NCBI GenBank assembly: GCA_028825045.1
Contig: JAPKAY010000028.1
Coordinates: 1-50,844, forward strand
Direction: 5' to 3'
DNA length: 50,844 bases
Source of the DNA: Halioglobus sp.
Lineage (GTDB): Bacteria; Pseudomonadota; Gammaproteobacteria; Pseudomonadales; Halieaceae
Translations under genes and position numbers: made by a program
The notes under the pieces: model-generated
The model's database searches: none
The model's input: the letters and a program-made list of their open reading frames with translations, nothing else
What the model was told of the DNA's origin: nothing
Shown: positions 34,703 through 43,053 of the stretch, in pieces
Layout: every line of letters starts with the position of its first letter
Numbering within the stretch: position 1 is the stretch's first letter

Positions 34703-36067
34703 ATGAGCAAAGTACGTGTAGAAAAAGATAGCCTGGGGGAAGTGGAAGTACCGGTGTCGGCGCTCTACGGGGCGCAAACGCAGCGCGCCATCGACAACTT
34801 CAACATTAGCGGTCTACCACTGCCTACCGGTTTCATCAGCAGCCTGGGAATAGTCAAGGCCGCGGCAGCACGGGCGAATGCAGATTTAGACCTACTGGAA
34901 CCTGCAATGGCGGAGTGCATTACTGAGGCCGCCCTATCCATCGCGGAGGGTAAGCATCACGATCAGTTTCCCGTTGATATTTTTCAGACCGGTTCGGGCA
35001 CCAGCACCAACATGAATGCAAATGAAGTCATTGCGAGCCTTGCCACGCAACAACTAGGACAGACAGTACACCCCAATGACCATGTCAACTGCAGTCAGAG
35101 CAGCAACGATGTGATTCCAACAACCATTCATGTTAGCGCTGAACAGGCAATTGTCCACTCCCTTGTACCGGCGCTGCATCAGCTTGAGGGTGTAATTTTA
35201 GACCGGGAAGGCGATCTGCAACACAGCATCAAAACGGGCCGAACTCACCTCATGGATGCTATGCCTATTAGCCTGGCCCAAGAACTATCTGGCTGGCGGA
35301 CACAACTCACAATGGCAGGAGAACGCATCGATGCTCTCCGTCCGCAACTGCGTCAGCTGGCGCAGGGTGGAACGGCGGTGGGAACCGGTATCAATGCCGA
35401 CTCGCGATTCGCTACCCGCTTCTGTTTCCATCTCAATGAGCATACCGGACAAACCTTCCAACCAGCGCAAAACTACTTTGCTGCTCTCGCCAGCCAGGAC
35501 ACTGCCGTGGCACTTTCGGGACAACTCAAGTCTCTGGCCGTAGCGCTGCTGAAGATTGCGAACGATCTACGTTGGATGAACAGCGGGCCACTGTCGGGAC
35601 TTGGGGAAATCAGCCTCAGACCCCTACAGCCGGGTAGTAGTATCATGCCAGGCAAAGTCAATCCGGTCATTCCCGAGGCAGTGGCAATGGCATCTGCTCA
35701 GGTGATAGGAAACGACAGCGCCATCACCATCGCCGGCCAATCCGGCAATTTTCAACTGAATGTGATGCTGCCATTGATTGCACAAAACTTACTGCAGAGT
35801 ATCAGGCTGCTCGCTAACAGTTGTGCGTCACTGGCGGAAAATTGCATCACAGATTTTGTAGTCAACGCGGAAAATATCGAAGCCAATCTGGCAAAAAACC
35901 CTATTCTGGTGACCGCGCTAAACCGGGAGGTTGGCTATAACAAGGCAGCTGAAATCGCCAAGCGAGCCTATCAAGAAGGACGCCCGATATTGGAGGTTGC
36001 GGCCCAGATGACGGATTTGCCAATTGAAAAGCTGGCTAAACTACTGGACCCGAAAAAACTGATCTAA
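34703..36067 (+). CDS. fumC: Class II fumarate hydratase
   Basis: 454 residues from ATG 34703 with AGGAC 7 nt upstream. It belongs to the fumarase/aspartase superfamily: QTGSGTSTNMNANEV, KTGRTHLMDA and the catalytic loop G311-S-S-I-M-P-G-K318. This is the iron-independent fumarase, converting fumarate to malate. The usual FumC length is 460-467, so it is slightly short but complete. It is the second gene of acnA-fumC. Confidence 0.96.
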   Translation: MSKVRVEKDSLGEVEVPVSALYGAQTQRAIDNFNISGLPLPTGFISSLGIVKAAAARANADLDLLEPAMAECITEAALSIAEGKHHDQFPVDIFQTGSGTSTNMNANEVIASLATQQLGQTVHPNDHVNCSQSSNDVIPTTIHVSAEQAIVHSLVPALHQLEGVILDREGDLQHSIKTGRTHLMDAMPISLAQELSGWRTQLTMAGERIDALRPQLRQLAQGGTAVGTGINADSRFATRFCFHLNEHTGQTFQPAQNYFAALASQDTAVALSGQLKSLAVALLKIANDLRWMNSGPLSGLGEISLRPLQPGSSIMPGKVNPVIPEAVAMASAQVIGNDSAITIAGQSGNFQLNVMLPLIAQNLLQSIRLLANSCASLAENCITDFVVNAENIEANLAKNPILVTALNREVGYNKAAEIAKRAYQEGRPILEVAAQMTDLPIEKLAKLLDPKKLI

Positions 36068-36100
36068 TAAAAATCTTGTCAAATCAAAGCGATTTTATTA
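36065..36100. repeat. AT-rich inverted repeat at the fumC stop
   Basis: TAATAAAAATC (36065-36075, including the fumC stop TAA) pairs with GATTTTATTA (36091-36100) with one bulged A and a 15-nt loop. The 3' arm is T-rich, so it may act as a weak terminator or a 3' mRNA stability element for acnA-fumC. Confidence 0.4.
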
Positions 36101-36372
36101 TCTAAATCAAATGTCACGATACTCGATACGGATCGAACAGTGCAGCTGGTGTACCAAAGCCCCGAACATGTGATGCCAGATAGAATGGCTTGAGGCCTGC
36201 AACTCCGCATCCGATGCGATTAGTCTCTCCCTGCCCGAACACCCACCAAAGAGATTCGGCGCACCTGAATTGGCCACCCCTACCGCCCAAATAGTCGAAC
36301 CTCAGTGACGCTCCACCGTACCCTGGGTTAGGATGAACGACAACGGAGTACAATTATTTTACCCATGCAACG
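36068..36372. other. Intergenic region after fumC, 305 bp
   Basis: Apart from the dyad at its left end I see no strong signal. A 79-codon frame on the minus strand (36114-36353) has no recognisable domain or ribosome site. I do not call it a gene. The DUF3604 promoter must lie here but no good -35/-10 pair is visible. Confidence 0.4.
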
Positions 36373-38439
36373 GTGTCCCGATTGAAAAAACTGCTCAAAT
36401 ATACCCTCGCTACGTTGCTTCTTGCAGCGCTAATAATCGGTACTGGCTTGCTGTGGCTGCGCTATGAATTCCAGCGTGTAGAGCACGACAGTCTTGGGCT
36501 GTCTCACTGGGATCAGGTAACTGTGCGCACCCTCAACAATACGCCCACAGAACAAGCACCCTGCAAGCAACAGTACTCACACAATAAGGCCTGGTTCGGT
36601 GACCTGCATGTCCACACGGCCGCCTCCTACGACGCCACCTCATTCGGCGTCACTACCACCGTGGATGATGCCTACAGCTTTGCCCGCGGTACTCCTTTGT
36701 CCCTGCGCCGACGCGGTGACACTCCAGATTTTGAGGCCCCCGTGCTACGTATCAGCTCGCCGCTTGATTTCATGGCAGTGACTGATCACGCAGAAGCCTT
36801 GGGCGAAACTCGACTGTGCTACAACGCAGACAACCCTGCTTACGGGAGCCTGGTCTGCGGTTTGTACCGAGGCGACGTACGACTGCCAGTTGGAGATCAA
36901 TTACAATCGCTCGTTCGACTGGCGAGTTTCGCTGTATTCGGGCAGGACCGTTCAACCCGAATCTGTGGCGCAGATGGCTCATTGTGCCGCGAGGAAGCCA
37001 TTACCGTGTGGCGCGAGAATCAGCTCAGCACCGAAAATTGGCAGGATTACAGCGCAAACTGTGAATTCACAGCCCTGCATGCATACGAGTATACGCTGGC
37101 GGATGAAGCTTCAAACCTGCATCGCAACGTTATTTTTAAATCGAGCACAGTACCGCAGGCAGCGCTAAGCGCTAAGGATGCTCCTACACCCGAGCAACTC
37201 TGGCAGTGGCTCGACAAAACCTGCGTCGCCGGCAACGATCGCTGCGATGCGCTGGCCATTCCGCACAACAGCAACTGGAGTAGCGGTCGCATGTGGTTCC
37301 CGTATTCCAATCGGGACCTACCCTTACAGGAGCAACAGGAATTGGCTGCCCTGCGCGCCAGACTGGAACCATTGGCGGAGGTTCTGCAGGTGAAGGGCGA
37401 TTCCGAATGTCGCAACGGTATCGACAGCGTCATCGGTGCGCCCGATGAATTCTGCAATTTTGAAAAACTACGGCCCGCCAGCGAGCCTATTCCCGATTGC
37501 GGCGAAGATTTCAGCAGCGGCGGCATGATGCTCAAAGGGTGTGTTTCACGCTACAGCTACGTCCGTTATGCGCTCACCGCGGGACTGTCAGAAGAAGGAA
37601 AACTGGGAATAAACCCGTTCAAATTCGGCATTATCGCATCGACCGACACGCACATTGGCGCGCCCGCACCGGAACGGGAAAAAAACTATCTGGGGTCCCA
37701 CGGTAATGACATGGTGCTGGAGGACCGTCTATTGAGCACAATAAAAGTGCCTGGCGACATTGCGACCGGCTCCCCGGTTCGCTACAACCCAGGCGGCATC
37801 GCCGGCATCTACGCCAATGAAAACAGCCGCAGCGCATTGTTCGAAGCCATGCGGCGGCGGGAGACTTTCGGTACCAGTGGCCCACGCATCACCCCGCGTT
37901 TTTTCGCTGGCTGGAATCTGGATACCTCCCTGTGCCAAAGTAGTGACTATCTGGCACAGGCATACGAAAACGGTGTGCCAATGGGCGCAGACCTACCCCC
38001 CTCACCAGCAGGAGCGAAGCAAAGTCCGGTTTTTGTCGCCAGCGCCAACCGTGATCCGCGGGACGAGGGTAACCTGTTGCAACGCATTCAAATTATCAAG
38101 GGCTGGATCGATGGCGAGGGCCGCACGCAGCAAGCGGTCTACGATGTCACAGGCCTAAACAAGGTCGACGCTACTGTCGACGCCCTAACATGCCAGGTCT
38201 CTGGTCAGGGTTTTGCGCAGCTGTGTGCCAGTTGGCAAGATCCGGATTTCGATCCCGCGATGTCTGCCGTCTACTACGCCAGAGTACTGGAAAACCCCAG
38301 CTGCCGCTGGAGTCACTATGATTGTCTAACGCTACCAAAGGATCAACGCCCGCCCAGTTGCAGTGATCCCGAATTGCCCTGGCAAATCCAGGAACGCGCC
38401 TGGACTTCGCCGATCTGGTATCAGGCGCCCGCCAGTTAA
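36373..38439 (+). CDS. DUF3604 protein with N-terminal membrane anchor
   Basis: 688 residues; GTG 36373 or TTG 36382 may be the start. A basic N-terminus and one membrane segment (about 8-30) point to export or anchoring in the periplasm. The DUF3604 domain has GDLHVHTAASYDA, DFMAVTDHAE and ASTDTHIGAPAP, a metal-binding pattern like PHP-type phosphoesterases. Several cysteines suggest disulfides outside the cytoplasm. The family is widespread in marine bacteria and its substrate is unknown. No operon partner is evident; the next gene starts 41 bp downstream. Confidence 0.85.
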   Translation: MSRLKKLLKYTLATLLLAALIIGTGLLWLRYEFQRVEHDSLGLSHWDQVTVRTLNNTPTEQAPCKQQYSHNKAWFGDLHVHTAASYDATSFGVTTTVDDAYSFARGTPLSLRRRGDTPDFEAPVLRISSPLDFMAVTDHAEALGETRLCYNADNPAYGSLVCGLYRGDVRLPVGDQLQSLVRLASFAVFGQDRSTRICGADGSLCREEAITVWRENQLSTENWQDYSANCEFTALHAYEYTLADEASNLHRNVIFKSSTVPQAALSAKDAPTPEQLWQWLDKTCVAGNDRCDALAIPHNSNWSSGRMWFPYSNRDLPLQEQQELAALRARLEPLAEVLQVKGDSECRNGIDSVIGAPDEFCNFEKLRPASEPIPDCGEDFSSGGMMLKGCVSRYSYVRYALTAGLSEEGKLGINPFKFGIIASTDTHIGAPAPEREKNYLGSHGNDMVLEDRLLSTIKVPGDIATGSPVRYNPGGIAGIYANENSRSALFEAMRRRETFGTSGPRITPRFFAGWNLDTSLCQSSDYLAQAYENGVPMGADLPPSPAGAKQSPVFVASANRDPRDEGNLLQRIQIIKGWIDGEGRTQQAVYDVTGLNKVDATVDALTCQVSGQGFAQLCASWQDPDFDPAMSAVYYARVLENPSCRWSHYDCLTLPKDQRPPSCSDPELPWQIQERAWTSPIWYQAPAS

Positions 38440-38480
38440 GTAGGCCAACCTTCGGTCACGGTACGCCCTCACCGTATCGA

Positions 38481-40055
38481 GTGTGCTTAAAGTCGAATTT
38501 TCATTTAACATGGCCGAGAGCGCCACAACCATGGAACGATGAAGACTTGGATTCAGACGCACTGGAAACACTTGCCAACGGAAGTCTGCTAGCGGCCATC
38601 GATCTTGGCAGCAATTCTTTCCACCTCATCATTGCAAAAATCGAGCACGGCGAGATTCGTCCGGTGGATGCTTTGGCGGAAAAAGTGCAACTTGCAGCGG
38701 GTCTCAAAAATGGCCTTCTGGCTCAGGACGCCATCGAACGTGGCCTGGACTGTCTGTCGCGATTCGCCCAGATGCTGGAAAGCGTCGAACCACAGCGTGT
38801 GCGGGTCGTTGGCACTCATGCACTGCGCATGGCAAAAAACCGGAGGGCTTTTACCCAACCGGCCCGCCGGATTCTCGGCTCGCGGGTTGATGTAATCTAC
38901 GGCCTCGAGGAGGCGCGACTGGTCTATCTGGGCGTCGCACATTCCCTCGCTGACGACGCCCAGTCGCGTCTGGTCATCGACATCGGCGGAGGCAGTACCG
39001 AGCTCATCATCGGCCAGCGGTTTGAACCGCAGACGATGGAAAGCCTGCAAATGGGGTGCGTCTCCTATGGCAAATCCTTTTTTTCACAGGGCAAGATCAG
39101 TCGCGGAAAATATCGCAAAGCCTACGAACAAGCCCGATCCCAGGTTTATGTTATTCGCCACCGATTCCATTCAAAACGCTGGGAGGAGTGTGTTGGCGCT
39201 TCGGGAACACTGCAGGCCATTGAATCCATCCTTTCACAAAACGGCTGGGGGGAAGGCGGAATCGACCGGGACGGCCTGGCCGCACTGGAAAAGCGCTTAC
39301 TCAAATTCAAGTTGATGGATGATATCCAGCTCGAGGGCTTGGCCACCCAACGGCGCAATGTCATTCTACCTGGCGTGGCAATCGCCAGTGCGCTGTTTGA
39401 CGTGCTGGGCATCACTCACCTGCGGACATCCAGGGGGGCACTAAGAGAGGGGGTCATCTACGACCTTATGGGTCGTCTCCGTCACGAGGATGTGCGCGAG
39501 CGCACTGTAAACGCACTCATGCAGCGGTACGCTGTCGACACGGAGACGGCAGACATCGTCGAACGCCGGGCGCACACTATATTTTGCGCCGTGCGTTCAG
39601 GCTGGCAGCTGACGACGAATGACTGGGAGTTGCTGCATTGGCTTGCCCGCACCCATGAGATTGGCATGGCAATCGCACACAAGCATTTCAATCGCCACTC
39701 CGCCTACCTGCTAAGGAACGCAGACCTACCCGGCTTTTCCCAGGAGGAACAGGAAATTCTCGCGCTTCTTGCTCTGGGACAAAGGGGGAAATTGGGAGCT
39801 CGCTTCTTTGCTGAAGTAGCAGATAGTGAACTGCTAAGAATTCGTTATCTGCTCGGCATTATCCGCCTGGCAAGTCATTTTAAGTACGTGGAAACGCTAG
39901 AGGAATTACCGGATTTTTCCATCATTGCTGATGAAAATTCCTTGACCCTGGATTTTCCGAAAAGATGGCTGCAAGACCATCCGCTAACCACTCGGGAACT
40001 GTATGCAGAACAGGCTGTATTCAAGAAGATGGGGCTGACGCTGACCGTAAGCTGA
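38481..40055 (+). CDS. ppx: Ppx/GppA-family exopolyphosphatase
   Basis: 524 residues from GTG 38481; TTG 38547 would trim 22 residues of poor conservation and is a reasonable alternative. The ASKHA phosphate-binding loops are AAIDLGSNSFHLIIAKI near the N-terminus and VIDIGGGSTELIIG near residue 165. The C-terminal HD-like domain includes HEIGMAIAHKHFNRHSAYLLRN. Expected roles are polyphosphate hydrolysis or pppGpp 5'-phosphohydrolysis. The length favours Ppx (about 500-513) over short PPX1-type forms. It lies 41 bp after the DUF3604 gene and converges on the epoxide-hydrolase-like gene. Confidence 0.92.
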   Translation: MCLKSNFHLTWPRAPQPWNDEDLDSDALETLANGSLLAAIDLGSNSFHLIIAKIEHGEIRPVDALAEKVQLAAGLKNGLLAQDAIERGLDCLSRFAQMLESVEPQRVRVVGTHALRMAKNRRAFTQPARRILGSRVDVIYGLEEARLVYLGVAHSLADDAQSRLVIDIGGGSTELIIGQRFEPQTMESLQMGCVSYGKSFFSQGKISRGKYRKAYEQARSQVYVIRHRFHSKRWEECVGASGTLQAIESILSQNGWGEGGIDRDGLAALEKRLLKFKLMDDIQLEGLATQRRNVILPGVAIASALFDVLGITHLRTSRGALREGVIYDLMGRLRHEDVRERTVNALMQRYAVDTETADIVERRAHTIFCAVRSGWQLTTNDWELLHWLARTHEIGMAIAHKHFNRHSAYLLRNADLPGFSQEEQEILALLALGQRGKLGARFFAEVADSELLRIRYLLGIIRLASHFKYVETLEELPDFSIIADENSLTLDFPKRWLQDHPLTTRELYAEQAVFKKMGLTLTVS

Positions 40056-40078
40056 GCCCGGGCGCAGCTGCTCAGCAG

Positions 40079-41053
40079 TTAGAGTCGCTCTTGAATGTCC
40101 CGGAGGTAATGAAGCAGGATCGCATTAACCGCATCCGATGCCTCCAGTTGCACCATGTGACCAGCCCCCGAAATCATGCGCGCCTCTCGCAACCCAGGAA
40201 AGATAGCCCGCATCAGGCCGATAGGATCGTCACCGTGAAACCCCTCCAGGTCGACATCGTGTTCACTGCCCAGAAAATAGGCAGGCACGTCGCTCTGCAC
40301 GCCCTCAAAGGGTTTACGCTGTAGCCACTTCAGGTCAAAAGAGCGGTACCAATTGAGACCACCGGTAAAGCCGCTGCGGCTGTACTCTGAAACAAAAACC
40401 TCCATCTCAAGCTCAGACAACCATGGCCAGGGTAGTGGCGGTGGTTCCGCCATGGCATCGATATAAGCAGTACCCGGTGGATAGTTAAAGACATCAAAGT
40501 AATTGCCGGCGCCGCTGAGCGTGTGAAACACCTTGTGCAAGAATCGTCGCGGCTGCGCGGCCAGTTCCTCATCAGCTCGAGGCGGAACCCGGAAGTATTC
40601 AATGTGTAGAAAATGCTCCTCGCCCATACGCTGGTATTCAGTTAGGGGAGATTCATCCGGGTTGTGAGGTGCAGCCGGGTTTTCAAGCCCGATCACTGCA
40701 ATGACCCGTTCCGGGTGGCGCAGGGTAAGGTCGTAGATAGCGAACGCACCAAAATCCAGACCCGCAAATACCGCTCGCTCCTCCCCGATGTGATCCAATA
40801 ATCCGAGTAAATCACCGGTGACGTGATCAATATCGTACGCTGCCGGGTCAGCCGGCGCTTCCGTCTGCCCCATACCGCGCATATCCGGTGCAATCACACG
40901 ATAGCCCGCTGCGGCCAAGGCACTGATTTGTCGGTGCCAGCTGAACCACAAATGAGGAAAGCCGTGGCACAGTACCACAGGCATGCCCTCCCCCTGTTCC
41001 ACATAGTGCATGCGGATTCCGTTAATAGTCGCGTGGTGGTGTTGCCAGTCCAT
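40079..41053 (-). CDS. Alpha/beta hydrolase, epoxide-hydrolase-like
   Basis: 324 residues. The nucleophile is aspartate D100 in GLDFGAF, as in epoxide hydrolases and haloalkane dehalogenases rather than esterases. The oxyanion H30-G31-F-P motif, the cap-domain tyrosine in NWYRSFDLKW (typical ring-opening tyrosine context) and the catalytic histidine H299 in GAGHMVQLE are present. It should hydrolyse an epoxide to a diol. It starts only about 20 nt after the strong amt terminator, so its expression needs either readthrough or a promoter inside the terminator region. Confidence 0.87.
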   Translation of the reverse strand: MDWQHHHATINGIRMHYVEQGEGMPVVLCHGFPHLWFSWHRQISALAAAGYRVIAPDMRGMGQTEAPADPAAYDIDHVTGDLLGLLDHIGEERAVFAGLDFGAFAIYDLTLRHPERVIAVIGLENPAAPHNPDESPLTEYQRMGEEHFLHIEYFRVPPRADEELAAQPRRFLHKVFHTLSGAGNYFDVFNYPPGTAYIDAMAEPPPLPWPWLSELEMEVFVSEYSRSGFTGGLNWYRSFDLKWLQRKPFEGVQSDVPAYFLGSEHDVDLEGFHGDDPIGLMRAIFPGLREARMISGAGHMVQLEASDAVNAILLHYLRDIQERL

Positions 41054-41072
41054 ACATTAGATTTCCAAAACG

Positions 41073-41098
41073 AAAAAAAGGCCACCGCTGGTGGCCTT
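41073..41098 (-). terminator. Intrinsic terminator of glnK-amt
   Basis: On the minus strand an 8-bp perfect stem (AGGCCACC at 41097-41090, loop AGC, GGTGGCCT at 41086-41079) runs directly into a seven-T tract (41079-41073). It begins about 20 nt after the amt stop. This is a textbook rho-independent terminator. Confidence 0.93.
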
Positions 41099-41116
41099 CA
41101 ATCAATATCACAGAGA

Positions 41117-42433
41117 CTACAAGTCGTATCCGCGCTCGTCGTGCAGCACCAGGTCAAGGCCCTGAGTTTCCTCATCGGTGTCGATACGCAAGCCTACCAT
41201 CCTATCCACGAGTTTGAGAATAATGAACGAAGCAACTGCCGTGTAAACAAATGTAGCAACAACGCCGGTTGCCTGAACCGCGAGCTGGCCGCCGATACTG
41301 TCGATTCCATCAGAAAATCCGTTCCCGCTAAAGATGCCCAGTTCAGTGGCGCAAAAGACCCCGACCAGCAATGTCCCAAGAATACCGCCCACGCCATGCA
41401 CCGGGAAAACATCGAGGCTGTCATCCACTTTCAAGACGTTTTTCAGGTAGTTGGTGGCGAAGTAACAGACCACACCAGCGCTAAGGCCGATTACGACTGC
41501 GCCGGCAGGCCCCACCGAACCAGATGCAGCTGTAATCGTACCCAGGCCAGCCACCATGCCGGTAACCATACCCAGCACCGAAGGCTTGCCGTGGCGTACC
41601 CATTCCATGGTCATCCAGGCAAGTGCACCACAAGCGGCGGACAAATGGGTAACCAGCATCGCCATGGCGGCGCTACTGTCCGCTGCCAATGCCGATCCCG
41701 CATTGAATCCGAACCACCCCACCCACAACATACCGGCACCGGTTACAGTCATCGCCAGATTGTGGGGTGGCATAGCGGTTGTTCCAAAGCCCTTACGCGG
41801 GCCCATCATCAACGCAGCCACGAGGGCCGCCACGGCCGCAGTAATATGCACTACGGTACCGCCGGCGAAATCCTGCAGGCCCATTTGGTACAACCAACCG
41901 CCACCCCATACCCAGTGGCAGATCGGGGAGTAGACCACTATCAGCCAAATGGTGCTAAAAATCAGCATGGCGGAAAAGCGCATGCGCTCGGCAAAAGCAC
42001 CGACGATCAGAGCCGGGGTGATAATGGCAAACGTCATCTGAAATGTGGCAAACAACGTTGCGGGGATGCCGCCATTCATTGTGTCCATGGTAATACTGGC
42101 AAACATTACGTTACCGAAATCACCGATAAACCTGCCCTGCTCGACGCCGTCACTACCAAATGCAATGGTATAACCCACAACAAACCACACTAGCGACATG
42201 AGGCAGGTCAGCGCAAAACACTGCATTAGCACCGACAATACGTTCTTGACCCGCACCAGGCCACCATAGAACAGCGACAGCCCGGGGATAGTCATAAATA
42301 GTACGAGCGCAGTAGACGTTAAAACCCAAGCAGTATCCCCGCCATTGAGTTCGTCGGCACTGGCACCCATTGAAGCGAACATGGCCACTAGAAAAAGCGT
42401 AGTAGCATGAAATACTTTTAGCGTTTTGGCCAT
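41117..42433 (-). CDS. amtB: Ammonium transporter (Amt family)
   Basis: 438 residues with a signal-like N-terminus (LFLVAMFASMGASA) and about eleven membrane segments. Conserved elements are GLSLFYGGLVR, the pore histidine in GGTVVHITAAVAAL and the second pore histidine in DVFPVHGVGG. It imports ammonium and is gated by GlnK. It starts 2 bp after the glnK stop, with GAGGAGG inside the glnK 3' end as ribosome site. Expression should come from the sigma-54 promoter upstream of glnK. Confidence 0.96.
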   Translation of the reverse strand: MAKTLKVFHATTLFLVAMFASMGASADELNGGDTAWVLTSTALVLFMTIPGLSLFYGGLVRVKNVLSVLMQCFALTCLMSLVWFVVGYTIAFGSDGVEQGRFIGDFGNVMFASITMDTMNGGIPATLFATFQMTFAIITPALIVGAFAERMRFSAMLIFSTIWLIVVYSPICHWVWGGGWLYQMGLQDFAGGTVVHITAAVAALVAALMMGPRKGFGTTAMPPHNLAMTVTGAGMLWVGWFGFNAGSALAADSSAAMAMLVTHLSAACGALAWMTMEWVRHGKPSVLGMVTGMVAGLGTITAASGSVGPAGAVVIGLSAGVVCYFATNYLKNVLKVDDSLDVFPVHGVGGILGTLLVGVFCATELGIFSGNGFSDGIDSIGGQLAVQATGVVATFVYTAVASFIILKLVDRMVGLRIDTDEETQGLDLVLHDERGYDL

Positions 42434-42435
42434 GG

Positions 42436-42774
42436 CTAGAGCGCCTCCTCGCCTGTCTCACCGGTGCGAATGCGAATACTCTGCTCCAGTGGCGTTACGA
42501 AAATTTTCCCATCTCCGATCTTTCCCGTGCTTGCTGCGCCGCACACAGCATCGATCGCCGCGTCTAGCTGATCGTCGCTAATTCCGATTTGGATTTTAAC
42601 CTTGGGCTGAAATTCCACGATATATTCCGCACCGCGATACAATTCAGTGTGGCCCTTCTGCCGACCATAACCCTTGACCTCTTCTACGGTCATACCGGTG
42701 ATCCCAATCTGATGTAACGCATCGCGAACATCATCCAGCTTGAATGGCTTGATGATTGCAGTCATCATTTTCAT
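42436..42774 (-). CDS. glnK: PII nitrogen-regulatory protein
   Basis: 112 residues, the exact family size. The T-loop with uridylylation site Y51 is present (KGHTELYRGAEY), as is the C-terminal signature TGKIGDGKIFV. It senses 2-oxoglutarate and ATP/ADP and blocks AmtB when nitrogen is plentiful. GAGGAAA lies 6 nt upstream of the ATG. The amt gene follows directly, which marks this as GlnK rather than GlnB. Confidence 0.97.
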   Translation of the reverse strand: MKMMTAIIKPFKLDDVRDALHQIGITGMTVEEVKGYGRQKGHTELYRGAEYIVEFQPKVKIQIGISDDQLDAAIDAVCGAASTGKIGDGKIFVTPLEQSIRIRTGETGEEAL

Positions 42775-42857
42775 AGTGTTTCCTCAATGAAATTGTGCGG
42801 TATTTTTTTGATTATCGGAGGTTAAAGCGCAGCGCTCACCCCCAACAGAAAAAAGGG

Positions 42858-42873
42858 AGCGATCATCCTGCCA
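42858..42873 (-). promoter_or_regulatory. Sigma-54 promoter of glnK-amt
   Basis: Read on the minus strand the site is TGGCAGGATGATCGCT. It matches the -24/-12 consensus TGGCACG-N4-TTGCW at all but two conserved bases, with the invariant GG and GC exactly 12 bp apart. It would start transcription near 42847, about 70 nt before glnK. NtrC is the expected activator; I did not find clear NtrC sites by eye. Confidence 0.8.
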
Positions 42874-43053
42874 CACTGTGATGGAAAGGTTAACCGCTTA
42901 GACTCTTCATTCGTAGGAAATGTCTACTCAGGAGCAGCTAGTCCTGGTCACCTTCACTGCCAAGTCCTTGTGCGCAAGCCAGGATTTTGACGTGCATCGG
43001 CCGGGGTGACGTGATATTGATACGGATGTTTCGCAGCGCGGGTAGGGAATCAC

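Noticed and set aside
36114..36353. 79-codon minus-strand frame in the gap after fumC
   Set aside because: It is outside known genes, but shows no ribosome site, no domain and no operon partner. Too little to call a gene; a search for homologues would decide.
40823..42193. 456-codon open frame on the plus strand
   Set aside because: It lies antisense to amt and the start of the epoxide-hydrolase-like gene, both clearly real on the minus strand. Its translation is rich in His, Cys and Gln with no domain, as expected for a shadow frame.
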